Part shown: positions 20,162 through 28,742 of the stretch, piece by piece
Layout of the letters: each line of letters starts with the position of its first letter
Numbering within the stretch: position 1 is the first letter of the stretch
From: Bacteroidales bacterium M6
Lineage (GTDB): Bacteria > Bacteroidota > Bacteroidia > Bacteroidales > Muribaculaceae
Direction of reading: 5' to 3'
Assembly (NCBI GenBank): GCA_001689485.1
Contig: LUJQ01000051.1
Span: 5,633-52,948, forward strand
DNA: 47,316 nt
Notes under the pieces: generated by a model
Databases searched by the model: none
Seen by the model: the letters and a program-made list of their open reading frames with translations, nothing else
Told to the model about the DNA's origin: nothing
Position numbers and translations under genes: made by a program

Positions 20162-20198
20162 CTTTAAGTCAAGTGTTGTCTGTCGTTTACAGGCCGGA

Positions 20199-21860
20199 TT
20201 AAAGAATCACGTTCTGCACACGTTTAGCCCAGGCATGAACATTAACCTTGAACGACACATAATATTCGTTCTCGTCATCCGGGGTGTTGGGAGCTACGGG
20301 AATGTCAGGGTTACCGAGGTGTTTGATTTCTGAAATCTGGAGTTCATACCAGTTGTTGCGCACAACTCCGTAACGGCCAAGATAATTGCGGTCGGCCAGT
20401 TCCTTGCCGCCCTCCAAAGTTTCGCCATAAGTAGGATCGCCTGGCTTCCAGGGTGTGTATTCGTCGCCGAAATGCTGGATACGTGCCACATAATAGCATA
20501 CACCGTCTTTGTAGAAATTAATGGTACCGATGGCATCATTGAGAGTTTCGATTTCGGTTTCAGTCAGTTCGACACCATCATACAGCACGTCACCTACCGA
20601 AAGCTTATGAGCACCTGCCGACGCCGAAACCGAGGTATTATCGTTGAATTTATATTTCGCCTTATCGGTTTTGCCGTCGAGCACATTCATAGCCTGGGCA
20701 ATCACGACGGTACGCATACCTTCCTTGTTGTAGATTGTGTTGGAGGAACCTACCTGATAGAAATCCTCGGCTACACCACCTTCGGGAGCAAACGAAGCCT
20801 TTATGATAGCACGGGTGGTACGTGTTCTTCGTTGGTTGGCAACACTGAATGTGTTTTCCAAGACATACACCGGTTCGTCAAGCTCGTCATCGTTCTTGGT
20901 ATCAACCATTTCGATTTTGTTGAAATTATCTGCCACATACGCGTCGTCGCCGTCCATGGCGTCATCGTAGTTGGGGTCGATGGCCCAATAGATGCGGTTG
21001 GATGCAGTGCTGTAGAAACGCAGACCTTTGGTGGCAGAGGTATAGTCCTTCCAGGTATCGAAACCCTCGATGTTGCGCACCATATACGACTTTTTGTTGG
21101 TGATGTCCAACGACCAGCCTATTACAGTTGCCTGATAGGTCGTACCATCGATTTCCACATCGTTTTTAAGGTCAGCAGCCGTGGTTACATTCACCTTGGC
21201 CACGCCGCGTTCAACGAATATCTCGATAGGTGTAGCCTGCAATGCAGCTTCATAGGTATTGTAAATCTGATTGGTACGGATTGTGGCAAGTGTCTTGCCT
21301 GTAGTATTTTTATAAATAGGAGCATTAGTCATAAAGAATTTACCGCCGTTAATCATTTCCGCCTGACTAACTACTGACGCTTCGGCAAACAAATCCTTGA
21401 ACTTCCTATTAATCGGGAAATGATTTTCGGCCTTAGGATCGTTGAGCACAACAAGCGCCCCTAGAGCCTGGGTGGCGGGAGCATCGACTTTTATAACCGA
21501 TTTTGCCGATGTCGTCACATTCTCGATAGTTGCATCAGTGTTCCAAGGCTTGAGGTCATTGAACGTGAACACGCCTCTGACCTGGGCAGTGGTTTCATCG
21601 TCGGAGTTGAAAAGCACCAGATGTGCCGAAGTCACGGCATATTCCGAAGCCAGACCGTCATCAAAACTGTCATTTACCTGTCCTGCACGCGAATCATGCG
21701 AACCTACCGACGGGAGATTGATAGCGATGTTCATGTAGCCCGAAGTTGTTTCACCGCCATCAGGTGTAGGGTTGTCGGGAATAAGCTCGATGTCGTCCGA
21801 CGAACATCCGACCATCAGCGCCGACAACGCAACAGCTGAAAAAATGGATTTAAAATTCAT
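20199..21860 (-). CDS. Mfa1-family major fimbrial subunit
   Basis: A 553-residue type V pilin precursor, predicted to build the fibre shaft. It is exported as a lipoprotein (lipobox MVGC, Cys19). After a Pro/Asp linker the first strand YMNIAINLPS is followed by DSRAGQ, where Arg58 is the likely cleavage point of an Arg-specific protease that frees the mature pilin and opens the groove for a donor strand. The middle has typical Mfa1 sequence (SAHLVLFNSDDET, GALVVLNDP, VERGVAKVNV, NRIYWAIDPNYDD). The C-terminal appendage ending FKVNVHAWAKRVQNVIL is the expected polymerisation strand. It is the third gene of the locus, 109 bp after the DUF3868 gene. The protease itself is not in this window. Confidence 0.88.
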   Translation of the reverse strand: MNFKSIFSAVALSALMVGCSSDDIELIPDNPTPDGGETTSGYMNIAINLPSVGSHDSRAGQVNDSFDDGLASEYAVTSAHLVLFNSDDETTAQVRGVFTFNDLKPWNTDATIENVTTSAKSVIKVDAPATQALGALVVLNDPKAENHFPINRKFKDLFAEASVVSQAEMINGGKFFMTNAPIYKNTTGKTLATIRTNQIYNTYEAALQATPIEIFVERGVAKVNVTTAADLKNDVEIDGTTYQATVIGWSLDITNKKSYMVRNIEGFDTWKDYTSATKGLRFYSTASNRIYWAIDPNYDDAMDGDDAYVADNFNKIEMVDTKNDDELDEPVYVLENTFSVANQRRTRTTRAIIKASFAPEGGVAEDFYQVGSSNTIYNKEGMRTVVIAQAMNVLDGKTDKAKYKFNDNTSVSASAGAHKLSVGDVLYDGVELTETEIETLNDAIGTINFYKDGVCYYVARIQHFGDEYTPWKPGDPTYGETLEGGKELADRNYLGRYGVVRNNWYELQISEIKHLGNPDIPVAPNTPDDENEYYVSFKVNVHAWAKRVQNVIL

Positions 21861-21925
21861 AAAATTAAAGTTAAAGATGAATATAATGTAATTACTTTTA
21901 TTCTAATGCATTATTTGAAGTTTCA

Positions 21926-21956
21926 GAGTACGTTTGATTTGAAAGTAAACATACTC
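21926..21956 (-). promoter_or_regulatory. Hairpin in the fimbrillin 5' leader
   Basis: Arms GAGTACGTTT (21926-21935) and AAACATACTC (21947-21956) pair over 10 bp on the minus-strand transcript with one G-U pair and an 11-nt loop. It begins 14 nt past the DUF3868 stop codon and 65 nt before the fimbrillin ATG. It may mark an mRNA processing or stability site; no -7 box is seen here. Confidence 0.4.
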
Positions 21957-21969
21957 CGGGATTGGCGTT

Positions 21970-23316
21970 TCAGTCGGAAAGCGCCTTCGATTCATCAATC
22001 GCCTTGCGCACCACGGCTGCCTGCGGATGATTTCCGGCTTTAGCCAGGTAGCGCTCTGCGGCGGGGATGTCGCGGCGGTTGAAAGCCGTAATCGCTGCAT
22101 TCAGGTTCGCCACAGGATCGGATGGGAACAGGCGCACGGCCACCTCAAACACCTCGTTGAACTCATCACTGCCCGGTTCGTAGCTCTTGGCAATCATATA
22201 GAGTTCGTGCAGGCTGAGCATGCGGGGATTTTCGGAGAGCATGACCCGTGCTTCCTCAAGATTGAACGGGCGCACAACATACTCTACCTCGTAATCGGAA
22301 TGGCGCAGAGCCGGGTAAACCTTGTCAAGCAGGATGCGGTATTGCTGCGGGAAACGCGATTTCAACCTCCATTCGCGGGCATCGGGCGCAAGGTCGGTAT
22401 TGTCGATAACGGCAAGGATTCCATCCCTGTCGTCAAGCTTGAGCGAATCGGCCACATACCGGCGCAGCCCCTCCCAATCCTCGGGGGTGGATTCCACCTT
22501 TATCATACCCGAAGGGAAACTATACAGACGGCCTACATATTCGGCCAGCGCTTTTGCACGCCCTTCGGCCAGACGCTTGTTATTGGCAAACGAGCCTTCA
22601 GGCGATGCATATCCGTGAATCTTCACAGCGGTTATCGACACGTCCGGGTCGTTTTTCACAAGGTCGATTGTCGAGGTGATTTTTATGAGTTCCGCCATGT
22701 TATCACGGTAATCAGGCTTGATTTCGGTGCGGTTGACCACGAAGTCGATAAACGCGCTGCCACGTTCGCTGCGAGTTTTCACAGCCTCCACCTCGGGGCT
22801 TACAAAGCATGTCAATGCCTCGAACTCAGGTTCTGGAGCCGGACGCATGTCAATAACCGCCAACTCGTTGCGACCACGGTCGAGCACGTTGCCGCACCCG
22901 CAGAGGTCATTGGCCAGATAAAGGGTTGCATATTCCATCCACTCCTCATAAGGCACGGAATCGCTGTAGGTGAGCCGCTGCGCGGTGTTGTTCATGCGCC
23001 TGACCTCGGTTCCGGCAAATCCGCCGTTGCCGCGTTCAAAAGCTATGTGCTGGCGCCGCCCGTTGACCATCACCTCGCTGAACGAAACCGTGTCAGCAAG
23101 GTTCGAACCAATCAGGAGCGGGGTGAAGATGATACGCCGGTTGGATTCTATTTCAAGCGAGTCGAGGTTCAGCACCATCGACAGATACATCTTATCGCCG
23201 ACGCGCCCGGTGGCTATGGATTCGGCGGTTACCGAGGCGGCATTGTTAACGTTGTTGGCATTGCCGGAAACGGCAGCGCAACCAAACAAAGCGGCAATTG
23301 CTATGTTGAGTTTCAT
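21970..23316 (-). CDS. DUF3868 / OmpA-like protein of the fimbrial locus
   Basis: A 448-residue exported protein. A signal peptide (residues 1 to about 19) precedes a beta-rich DUF3868-like region (about 35-165: YLSMVLNLDSLEIESNRRII, CGCGNVLDR). Residues about 185-340 resemble an OmpA-type peptidoglycan-binding domain: FIDFVVNRTEIKPDYRDN, then HGYASPEGSFANNKRLAEGR, which is the alpha-helix pattern that contacts diaminopimelate. The last about 90 residues are helical and TPR-like. Genes of this type commonly open Bacteroidales fimbrial operons beside a DUF3575 gene, and are thought to help anchor or assemble the fibre at the outer membrane; that role is inference. Starts 28 nt after the DUF3575 gene. 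Confidence 0.8.
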   Translation of the reverse strand: MKLNIAIAALFGCAAVSGNANNVNNAASVTAESIATGRVGDKMYLSMVLNLDSLEIESNRRIIFTPLLIGSNLADTVSFSEVMVNGRRQHIAFERGNGGFAGTEVRRMNNTAQRLTYSDSVPYEEWMEYATLYLANDLCGCGNVLDRGRNELAVIDMRPAPEPEFEALTCFVSPEVEAVKTRSERGSAFIDFVVNRTEIKPDYRDNMAELIKITSTIDLVKNDPDVSITAVKIHGYASPEGSFANNKRLAEGRAKALAEYVGRLYSFPSGMIKVESTPEDWEGLRRYVADSLKLDDRDGILAVIDNTDLAPDAREWRLKSRFPQQYRILLDKVYPALRHSDYEVEYVVRPFNLEEARVMLSENPRMLSLHELYMIAKSYEPGSDEFNEVFEVAVRLFPSDPVANLNAAITAFNRRDIPAAERYLAKAGNHPQAAVVRKAIDESKALSD

Positions 23317-23344
23317 TGGGGGATAACTTGCAAAAATGATTGGG

Positions 23345-23914
23345 TCAGAATATGTAGATAATGCTGAGGGCGGCTTTGGTGGGGCCTACGTAGTTGCGGT
23401 GGCCACGGTCAAGGCAGCGGTCGCAACGCCCGTATAACTTATAGGGCGAATAAGCGTAACCAACACCGATCGAAGCCTCGAGGTTCCAATGGCGCGAAAG
23501 CATCCACTGGTAGCCGTAAGTGAGGCCGGCTCCTACATACCAACCCTCATAGTGCCTCCCCTTTTCGGTGTGGGGCAGGATGCCGAAAGGCATATCCACA
23601 TTCCTCACGTTATACTCACCACCTAAGGCGTGGAGACCGAAAAAATGACCGTTAAACCTTTCGCACAGCCAATAACGCCACTCAGGCTGTGCCGACCAGA
23701 AACGGACGCGGCGTCCGCCGGAAAAAGTCCAAGGATTAAGTGCGCCGAACAACTGCACGGTGTGCCGGTGTGCAACGGCTATTTCAGCCCCTAAATTCAT
23801 AGTAGTCGTAGCCCAGCCCAGCAGGTTCGTTTTCACCGCTAACGGCTGGCTGTTCAGCATAAAGCCGATACTTGCCCAGGCAAGTGCAAAAAATGCAAAA
23901 ATGCGTTTCATCAT
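23345..23914 (-). CDS. DUF3575 outer-membrane protein of the fimbrial locus
   Basis: A 189-residue exported protein: signal peptide to about residue 23, then a compact set of amphipathic strands typical of an 8-stranded outer-membrane barrel of the DUF3575 family (LAVKTNLLGWATTTMNLGAE, EWRYWLCERFNGHFFGLHAL, YEGWYVGAGLTYGYQWML) ending KAALSIIYIF with a terminal Phe. Two Cys near the end (GRCDRCLD) may form a disulfide. It is the first gene of the six-gene fimbrial locus, preceded by a 546-bp region with a -7 box, so it probably opens the transcript. Function unknown; location suggests a role in fibre anchoring or secretion. Confidence 0.82.
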   Translation of the reverse strand: MMKRIFAFFALAWASIGFMLNSQPLAVKTNLLGWATTTMNLGAEIAVAHRHTVQLFGALNPWTFSGGRRVRFWSAQPEWRYWLCERFNGHFFGLHALGGEYNVRNVDMPFGILPHTEKGRHYEGWYVGAGLTYGYQWMLSRHWNLEASIGVGYAYSPYKLYGRCDRCLDRGHRNYVGPTKAALSIIYIF

Positions 23915-24068
23915 TTTCAGTATAGTTGCGGAAATATCTTCATGGTATGATGGAATCCGCGGAATGTAAGTATATCGATTTCGTTAATCTCTACTGATAG
24001 AAGGAAGCATGGTATCTGCCATGTGTCTTTCTTTCCCTTTTCGGGGGTGTTTTTACATTATTTCGCTG

Positions 24069-24076
24069 CAAATTTA
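24069..24076 (-). promoter_or_regulatory. Candidate promoter -7 box of the fimbrial operon
   Basis: Minus-strand TAAATTTG, a full match to TAnnTTTG. A TTTG lies 17 nt further upstream, slightly closer than the usual 19-21 nt. Predicted leader about 145 nt to the DUF3575 start. The G8 tract is about 53 bp upstream. Confidence 0.5.
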
Positions 24077-24359
24077 ATTTTATATTATTACAACAAAAAA
24101 TCCCGAAAATCTAAACAATCGTTAAAATGGGGGGGGTAAATGTTAAACCAAACCAAAAAAAATAAGAATACGCCCCTTTATAAGCAACAAACAATCCGCT
24201 TTTTTACAGCACATAAAACAAAAATGCGATATGTTAAAACAAACTCAAAACACCATTTACGCGCAGCAAGTAAATTTAACTAATTTTAACTCAAAAACAA
24301 GGTCTGACATCACCCTCCCGCCACATGCCTGCCGATATCCCGGGATTAACGCTCTTCCC

Positions 24360-24390
24360 TTTTACCAGTCGATTAAAATCACTAAATTTG
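24360..24390 (+). promoter_or_regulatory. Promoter of the S9 peptidase gene
   Basis: TAAATTTG at 24383-24390 is a full -7 match; a TTTT at 24360-24363 lies 19 nt upstream as a weak -33. The start codon is 70 bp downstream. Confidence 0.5.
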
Positions 24391-24460
24391 CAGTGACGGT
24401 TTCCCTAAAGCCAACACAGGGACATGAATCCGCACCATATAATCTAACCATTTATAACAG

Positions 24461-26578
24461 ATGAATAAATTAATCATTCCGTTAGCTATGTCAGCCACGC
24501 TATTGACAGGCGCACTTTCAAGCTGCTGCGACAATTGCCAGAAGCTTATCGACAAGCCCGATTTCAAATCGGCCAACGGCATTTTCGACATCGAGGCGCT
24601 CGAGGCGCTTGGACGCGTAAGCAACCCGAAAGTATCGCCCGACGGCACCAGGATTCTCTATGGCGTGAGCTATGAGAGCGTGGAGCAGAACAAATCCAAC
24701 AACGAGCTTTATGTGATGAACACCGACGGCAGCGACGTGCGCCGGCTCACCACCACCCCTTATTCGGAAAACGAAGCCGTGTGGATTGACGGAGGCAGGC
24801 GCATCGCATTCGTGGCCGAAAAAGACGGGAAACCCCAAATGTGGGTAATGAATGCCGACGGGACAAACCGCCATGTGGTAACCCGCATGGAAAACGGCGT
24901 CGGCGGCTTCGTCGTATCACCCGACGGCAAGAAAGTGGTGCTAATCTCGACCGTGAAATATGGCCGCACGCCGCAGGATGTATATCCCGACCTCCCCAAA
25001 GCCAACGCACGCATCATCGACGACCTCATGTACAAGCACTGGGACGAATGGGTCACCGAAATCCCCCACCCCTTCCTGGCCGATTTCGACGGCTACAGTG
25101 TGAAGAACATAAAGGATATAATGCAGGATGAGCCATACGAATCGCCAATGAAACCTTTCGGCGGGGCCGAATCGTTTGCCTGGTCGCCCGACAGCAAACA
25201 GCTCGTCTACACCAGCCGCAAGAAAACCGGGATGGAATATGCCGTTTCCACAAATTCCGACCTCTACCTCTACGACCTTGCATCGGGAACCACACGCAAC
25301 CTCACCGAAGGGATGACGGGCTATGACACCAACCCGGCATTCTCCCCCGACGGCTCACAGCTGGCATGGCTCTCGATGGAACATGACGGTTATGAATCGG
25401 ATAAAAACCGCATCTTCATCATGGATATGGCAAGCGGCGTGAAAACCGACCTCACCGCCAACTGGGATTATACAGCCGATGCCATCGCATGGAACCCCGA
25501 CGGCAAATCAATCTACTTCCTGGCTCCCTACCAAGGCGTGACACCGATTTTCAACGTAAACCTCGCCTCGAAAAAAGTTGCCATGGTCACCTCGGGAAGC
25601 GACATCTGCGATTATGCGGCACTCGCACCCGTAGGCACCGACGCCATTGTGACAATGCGTCATTCCTACCTCTACCCCAACGAGATTTTCTCGGTCAAGA
25701 ACCAGGTTGCAACAGCGCTGACATCGGTCAACAAGGATATCCTCGGACAGATCACCGCGCCCACGATGACCAAGGAAATGGTGCCAACCACCGACGGCAA
25801 ACTCATGACCACATGGGTGGTGCTCCCCCCGAATTTCGACCCTAATAAGAAATATCCCGCAATCCTCTACTGCCAGGGAGGCCCCCAACAGGCAGTAAGC
25901 CAGTTCTGGAGCTACCGCTGGAACCTCATGCTCATGGCATCGAACGGCTACATCGTCATTGCACCCAACCGTCGCGGCCTGCCCGGCTTCGGCACAGAAT
26001 GGAACGCACAGATTTCAGGCGACTACCCCGGACAGAACATGCGCGACTATCTTGCAGCTGTCGACTACATGAAGCAACGCCCCTATGTTGACGGCGACCA
26101 CATCGGTGCCGTAGGCGCAAGCTACGGCGGATTCTCGGTCTACATGCTCGCAGGCATACATGAAAACCGCTTCGCTGCCCTCATCGCCCATGCAGGCATA
26201 TTCAACATCGAGGCGCAGTATCTCGAAACAGAGGAAATGTGGTTTGCCAACTGGGATATGGGCGGCGCCTACTGGGACAAGGACAACGCCGTTGCACAAC
26301 GCACATTTGCCAACTCACCCCACCGTTTAGTGGACCGTTGGAACACCCCGATTCTGATTACCCACGGCGAATTCGACTACCGTATCCTCTCATCGCAAGG
26401 TGAAATGGCATTCAATGCCGCCAAACTTCGCGGCATACCTGCCGAAATGGTAATCTTCCCCGACGAGAACCACTGGATTGTCAAGCCCCAAAACGCCATC
26501 CTGTGGCAGCGCGTATTCTTCCGCTGGCTCGACCGCTGGCTCAAACCTGCGGATGTGACTGATTCCACCGAAGATTGA
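24461..26578 (+). CDS. S9 family serine peptidase (DPP/acyl-aminoacyl peptidase type), lipoprotein
   Basis: A 705-residue exported prolyl-oligopeptidase-family enzyme that trims peptides. The signal peptide ends in LSSC (Cys22), so it is probably a lipoprotein in the periplasm or on the surface. Residues about 50-420 form a beta-propeller with TolB/PD40-like repeats (NPKVSPDGTRILYGV, FSPDGSQLAWLS, WNPDGKSIYFL). The alpha/beta hydrolase domain carries the triad Ser554 in GASYGG, Asp639 in HGEFDYRI and His671 in DENHW. The layout resembles dipeptidyl peptidase 5 and acylaminoacyl peptidases of Bacteroidetes; exact specificity cannot be read. Monocistronic, with its own promoter and a strong terminator. 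Confidence 0.92.
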   Translation: MNKLIIPLAMSATLLTGALSSCCDNCQKLIDKPDFKSANGIFDIEALEALGRVSNPKVSPDGTRILYGVSYESVEQNKSNNELYVMNTDGSDVRRLTTTPYSENEAVWIDGGRRIAFVAEKDGKPQMWVMNADGTNRHVVTRMENGVGGFVVSPDGKKVVLISTVKYGRTPQDVYPDLPKANARIIDDLMYKHWDEWVTEIPHPFLADFDGYSVKNIKDIMQDEPYESPMKPFGGAESFAWSPDSKQLVYTSRKKTGMEYAVSTNSDLYLYDLASGTTRNLTEGMTGYDTNPAFSPDGSQLAWLSMEHDGYESDKNRIFIMDMASGVKTDLTANWDYTADAIAWNPDGKSIYFLAPYQGVTPIFNVNLASKKVAMVTSGSDICDYAALAPVGTDAIVTMRHSYLYPNEIFSVKNQVATALTSVNKDILGQITAPTMTKEMVPTTDGKLMTTWVVLPPNFDPNKKYPAILYCQGGPQQAVSQFWSYRWNLMLMASNGYIVIAPNRRGLPGFGTEWNAQISGDYPGQNMRDYLAAVDYMKQRPYVDGDHIGAVGASYGGFSVYMLAGIHENRFAALIAHAGIFNIEAQYLETEEMWFANWDMGGAYWDKDNAVAQRTFANSPHRLVDRWNTPILITHGEFDYRILSSQGEMAFNAAKLRGIPAEMVIFPDENHWIVKPQNAILWQRVFFRWLDRWLKPADVTDSTED

Positions 26579-26628
26579 AAACATAAGAAACAGCAGGACA
26601 AAATCGTGCGACACACGGCATGCTGGTG

Positions 26629-26689
26629 AAAATCCCCCCGAATCCGCATATGGAACCAAACTTTTCATATCGGGTCCGGGGGATTTTTT
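26629..26689 (+). terminator. Rho-independent terminator after the S9 peptidase
   Basis: A long stem with small mismatches: AAAATCCCCC near 26629 pairs with GGGGGATTTTTT ending at 26689, extended inward by CATATG/CATAT. A T6 run closes the hairpin. It starts 50 nt past the stop codon. Confidence 0.8.
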
Positions 26690-26812
26690 AGTTTTTTGTC
26701 GTAACTTAGCGGTTGCTCTCCGATTATTACAACCAATAACCAAAATCACATTACAATCCGAAAACCGATTCACAAGTATAATACACCAATTTAATTTTAC
26801 ATTTCAACTTTT

Positions 26813-28450
26813 ATGAAACAACGTTTACTTTTCGGAGCGATGCTCCTTCCGTTGTCACTGGCTGCACTGGCAATTGATGCCCCTTATGAGTTAAACAAAT
26901 CGGATTATACCGGCACCGATATCACCCTCACATGGGATGCGGTTCCCGAAGCCACAGGCTACCTGGTTTCAGTTTATTCCCTTGGTGAATTAATGACCGG
27001 CCAAAAGGCTCAGAACCACACCCTCAACAAAGAGAATCCGACATACAATTCACCCGCCGTTCCCGGATACCTGACAGAAGCAAGTTTCACATTCTCCGTA
27101 ACCGGGACAAACGGTGTAGCCAACGAAAACACCCCTTTCCTTATTTTCAGGGAACATGACGCATATGGCAACATGAGCTCGATTATCCGCTCCGATATAT
27201 ATATGGGTCAGCTGGCAGCCTACAACGAACTTGGCACCGACATAATCTTCCCCTCGGTGCTCAGTCCGGAAACATCATCCATCCAAATCGAGGCAGCATA
27301 TTATTACAACGAAGAAGCCGTAGGCGAAATGAACATAAGCGGGGTATCCTACAGCTACCGCCCATACGTATATCTGGTAAAGGATGCAAAAATAACCGAC
27401 GGCACGACATATAAAGCCGGCAACCTCGACCCGACGATGGATTATTACGCAATGGTGCGTGCCGTGGCCGGTGACGAGACATCCGCCCCGGCTTTCGCAC
27501 GCATCGAATGCCTCACACCATCGGAAACAACAGGGGCTTCAGCATTTACCGAAACATCCTACACTGCCAACTGGGTGGCCGACCCCAAGGCAACAGCCTA
27601 TACAATCACCAACTATGAAGTTCTCATAGGCGCAGAGGACGGCAGCACGGAAGTAGTACTGCTCGAGGACGACTTCTCCAAAGCCACCGAGGGTACGTTC
27701 GATGCCCCCGTTGAAAACATCACGCCCGACAACTACACCACGGTTCCCGGATGGTACATCAACTCGGCAATAATCGCGGACGGTATGCTCGGCACATTCG
27801 GAGGCACATTCATCCAAGGCCGTCCCTACGGAGGCGGGTATATCTACTCTCCCGAAATCGGGTTCAACAGCGGTGAAGCCACTGTAAGCGTAAAACTGCA
27901 AGGTATTCCTGAAGACATCATCACCGTCTACACCGGGGAATTCAACGCCGCAAATGCAACAGTGCTGACAGTTCCCGACAACGGCATCGTGGAAGAGGTA
28001 ATCACCCTACCCAATGCCTCTGTAAACGGCACTGTACGCTTTGAATCAAAGAGCCTCAAAAAATTCATGCTCGACTATATCAAGATTTCACAAAAGCTTG
28101 AACCCGGCAAGAAGGCATACAACCGCCTGTCGAAAGAGCGCGTGGCCAACACCACATCACACACCTTCACCGGCCTCGACCCCAAAACATCCTACGGATT
28201 CTCGGTCACCGCACACCGCAACGACTTCTTCGGCGTCAACATCGACGGGATGGAATCCGCAATCCATGAAGTCGGTTCTTTTGCAGGGGTTGAAAACGTT
28301 GCCGCCGATAACGCAGGCGAAGTAATCGAAACCCGCTACACCGACCTTTCAGGCCGCACCATCCTCACTCCCGCCCCGGGCACAGTGGTTATCCGCACCG
28401 AAATCCACGCCGATGGCTCCGCCAGCCACACCAAGTTCATAGCCAGGTAA
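26813..28450 (+). CDS. Secreted protein with fibronectin type III and jelly-roll domains, T9SS-like C-terminus
   Basis: A 545-residue exported protein of unknown function. Signal peptide: residues 1 to about 20 (LAALAID). A first Fn3 domain spans about 23-140 (ITLTWDAVPEATGYLVSVYS) and a second begins near 230 (YTANWVADPKATAYTI). Between about 285 and 430 there is a beta-jelly-roll of the cleaved-adhesin type (DDFSKATEGTF, GWYINSAIIADGMLG, GGYIYSPEIGF). A third Fn3-like segment ends near 490 (NTTSHTFTGLDPKTSYGFSV). The last about 45 residues, from YTDLSGRTI to SHTKFIAR, resemble a type A sorting domain of the type IX secretion system. Surface location is inferred. Stands alone between terminators. 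Confidence 0.65.
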   Translation: MKQRLLFGAMLLPLSLAALAIDAPYELNKSDYTGTDITLTWDAVPEATGYLVSVYSLGELMTGQKAQNHTLNKENPTYNSPAVPGYLTEASFTFSVTGTNGVANENTPFLIFREHDAYGNMSSIIRSDIYMGQLAAYNELGTDIIFPSVLSPETSSIQIEAAYYYNEEAVGEMNISGVSYSYRPYVYLVKDAKITDGTTYKAGNLDPTMDYYAMVRAVAGDETSAPAFARIECLTPSETTGASAFTETSYTANWVADPKATAYTITNYEVLIGAEDGSTEVVLLEDDFSKATEGTFDAPVENITPDNYTTVPGWYINSAIIADGMLGTFGGTFIQGRPYGGGYIYSPEIGFNSGEATVSVKLQGIPEDIITVYTGEFNAANATVLTVPDNGIVEEVITLPNASVNGTVRFESKSLKKFMLDYIKISQKLEPGKKAYNRLSKERVANTTSHTFTGLDPKTSYGFSVTAHRNDFFGVNIDGMESAIHEVGSFAGVENVAADNAGEVIETRYTDLSGRTILTPAPGTVVIRTEIHADGSASHTKFIAR

Positions 28451-28529
28451 CAAACCCTGAGACCTTTTCCGGGTGTTACATTTATAACTGCAGTTGGGTA
28501 TATCCGACAAACCCATCCATATACCCTAA

Positions 28530-28567
28530 AAACGGCGATGTGTCTGACATTCGACACATTGCCGTTT
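28530..28567 (+). terminator. Hairpin terminator after the Fn3 protein gene
   Basis: A 15-bp stem with one G-U pair (28530-28544 with 28553-28567, 8-nt loop) 79 nt past the stop codon; AAACGGC and GCCGTTT form its base. It is followed by GTATTTCT, a poor U-tract. Confidence 0.6.
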
Positions 28568-28672
28568 GTATTTCTATCATATAATTAACTTCCCCTATAG
28601 GGCTTATCATACTCCGATACATATAATTAAAATACCTCGACATAATGAGGCGGCAACATCAGTAAATCCAGT

Positions 28673-28722
28673 AAAAAAACAATCGGTATTGCATCTGACG
28701 ACACAATACCGATTGTTTTTTT
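28673..28722. terminator. Bidirectional intrinsic terminator (mutB and Fn3 side)
   Basis: A perfect 19-bp inverted repeat: A7 then CAATCGGTATTG, a 12-nt loop, then CAATACCGATTG and T7. Each direction therefore ends in a 12-bp hairpin with a seven-U tail. It lies 20 nt past the mutB stop codon and separates the convergent genes. Confidence 0.92.
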
Positions 28723-28742
28723 ATACTACCGACGGTAAGCTA

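Larger units (their letters stand above)
23915..24460. other. 546-bp divergent regulatory region (fimbrial operon / S9 peptidase)
   Basis: The largest gene-free stretch. It holds a minus-strand -7 box at 24069-24076 for the fimbrial operon, a plus-strand promoter at 24360-24390 for the peptidase, a run of eight G at 24129-24136, and a small hairpin CATGG-tatctg-CCATG at 24008-24023 in the predicted fimbrial leader. The centre (24140-24300) is very AT-rich with A-tracts. No inverted repeats flanking the promoter, as in invertible phase-variable promoters, are visible, and no RNA gene is recognisable. Confidence 0.6.

Noticed and set aside
22027..23361. 444-codon plus-strand open frame opposite the DUF3868 gene
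   Set aside because: Antisense shadow; the opposite strand encodes a recognisable signal peptide and OmpA-like domain.
23915..24460. Invertible promoter of the type that switches Bacteroides surface genes
   Set aside because: No inverted repeats flank the fimbrial -7 box, and no invertase gene is in the window; only CATGGTAT occurs twice, as a direct repeat.
24231..24464. 77-codon plus-strand ORF before the S9 peptidase
   Set aside because: It contains the peptidase promoter and overlaps its start codon; composition is not protein-like.
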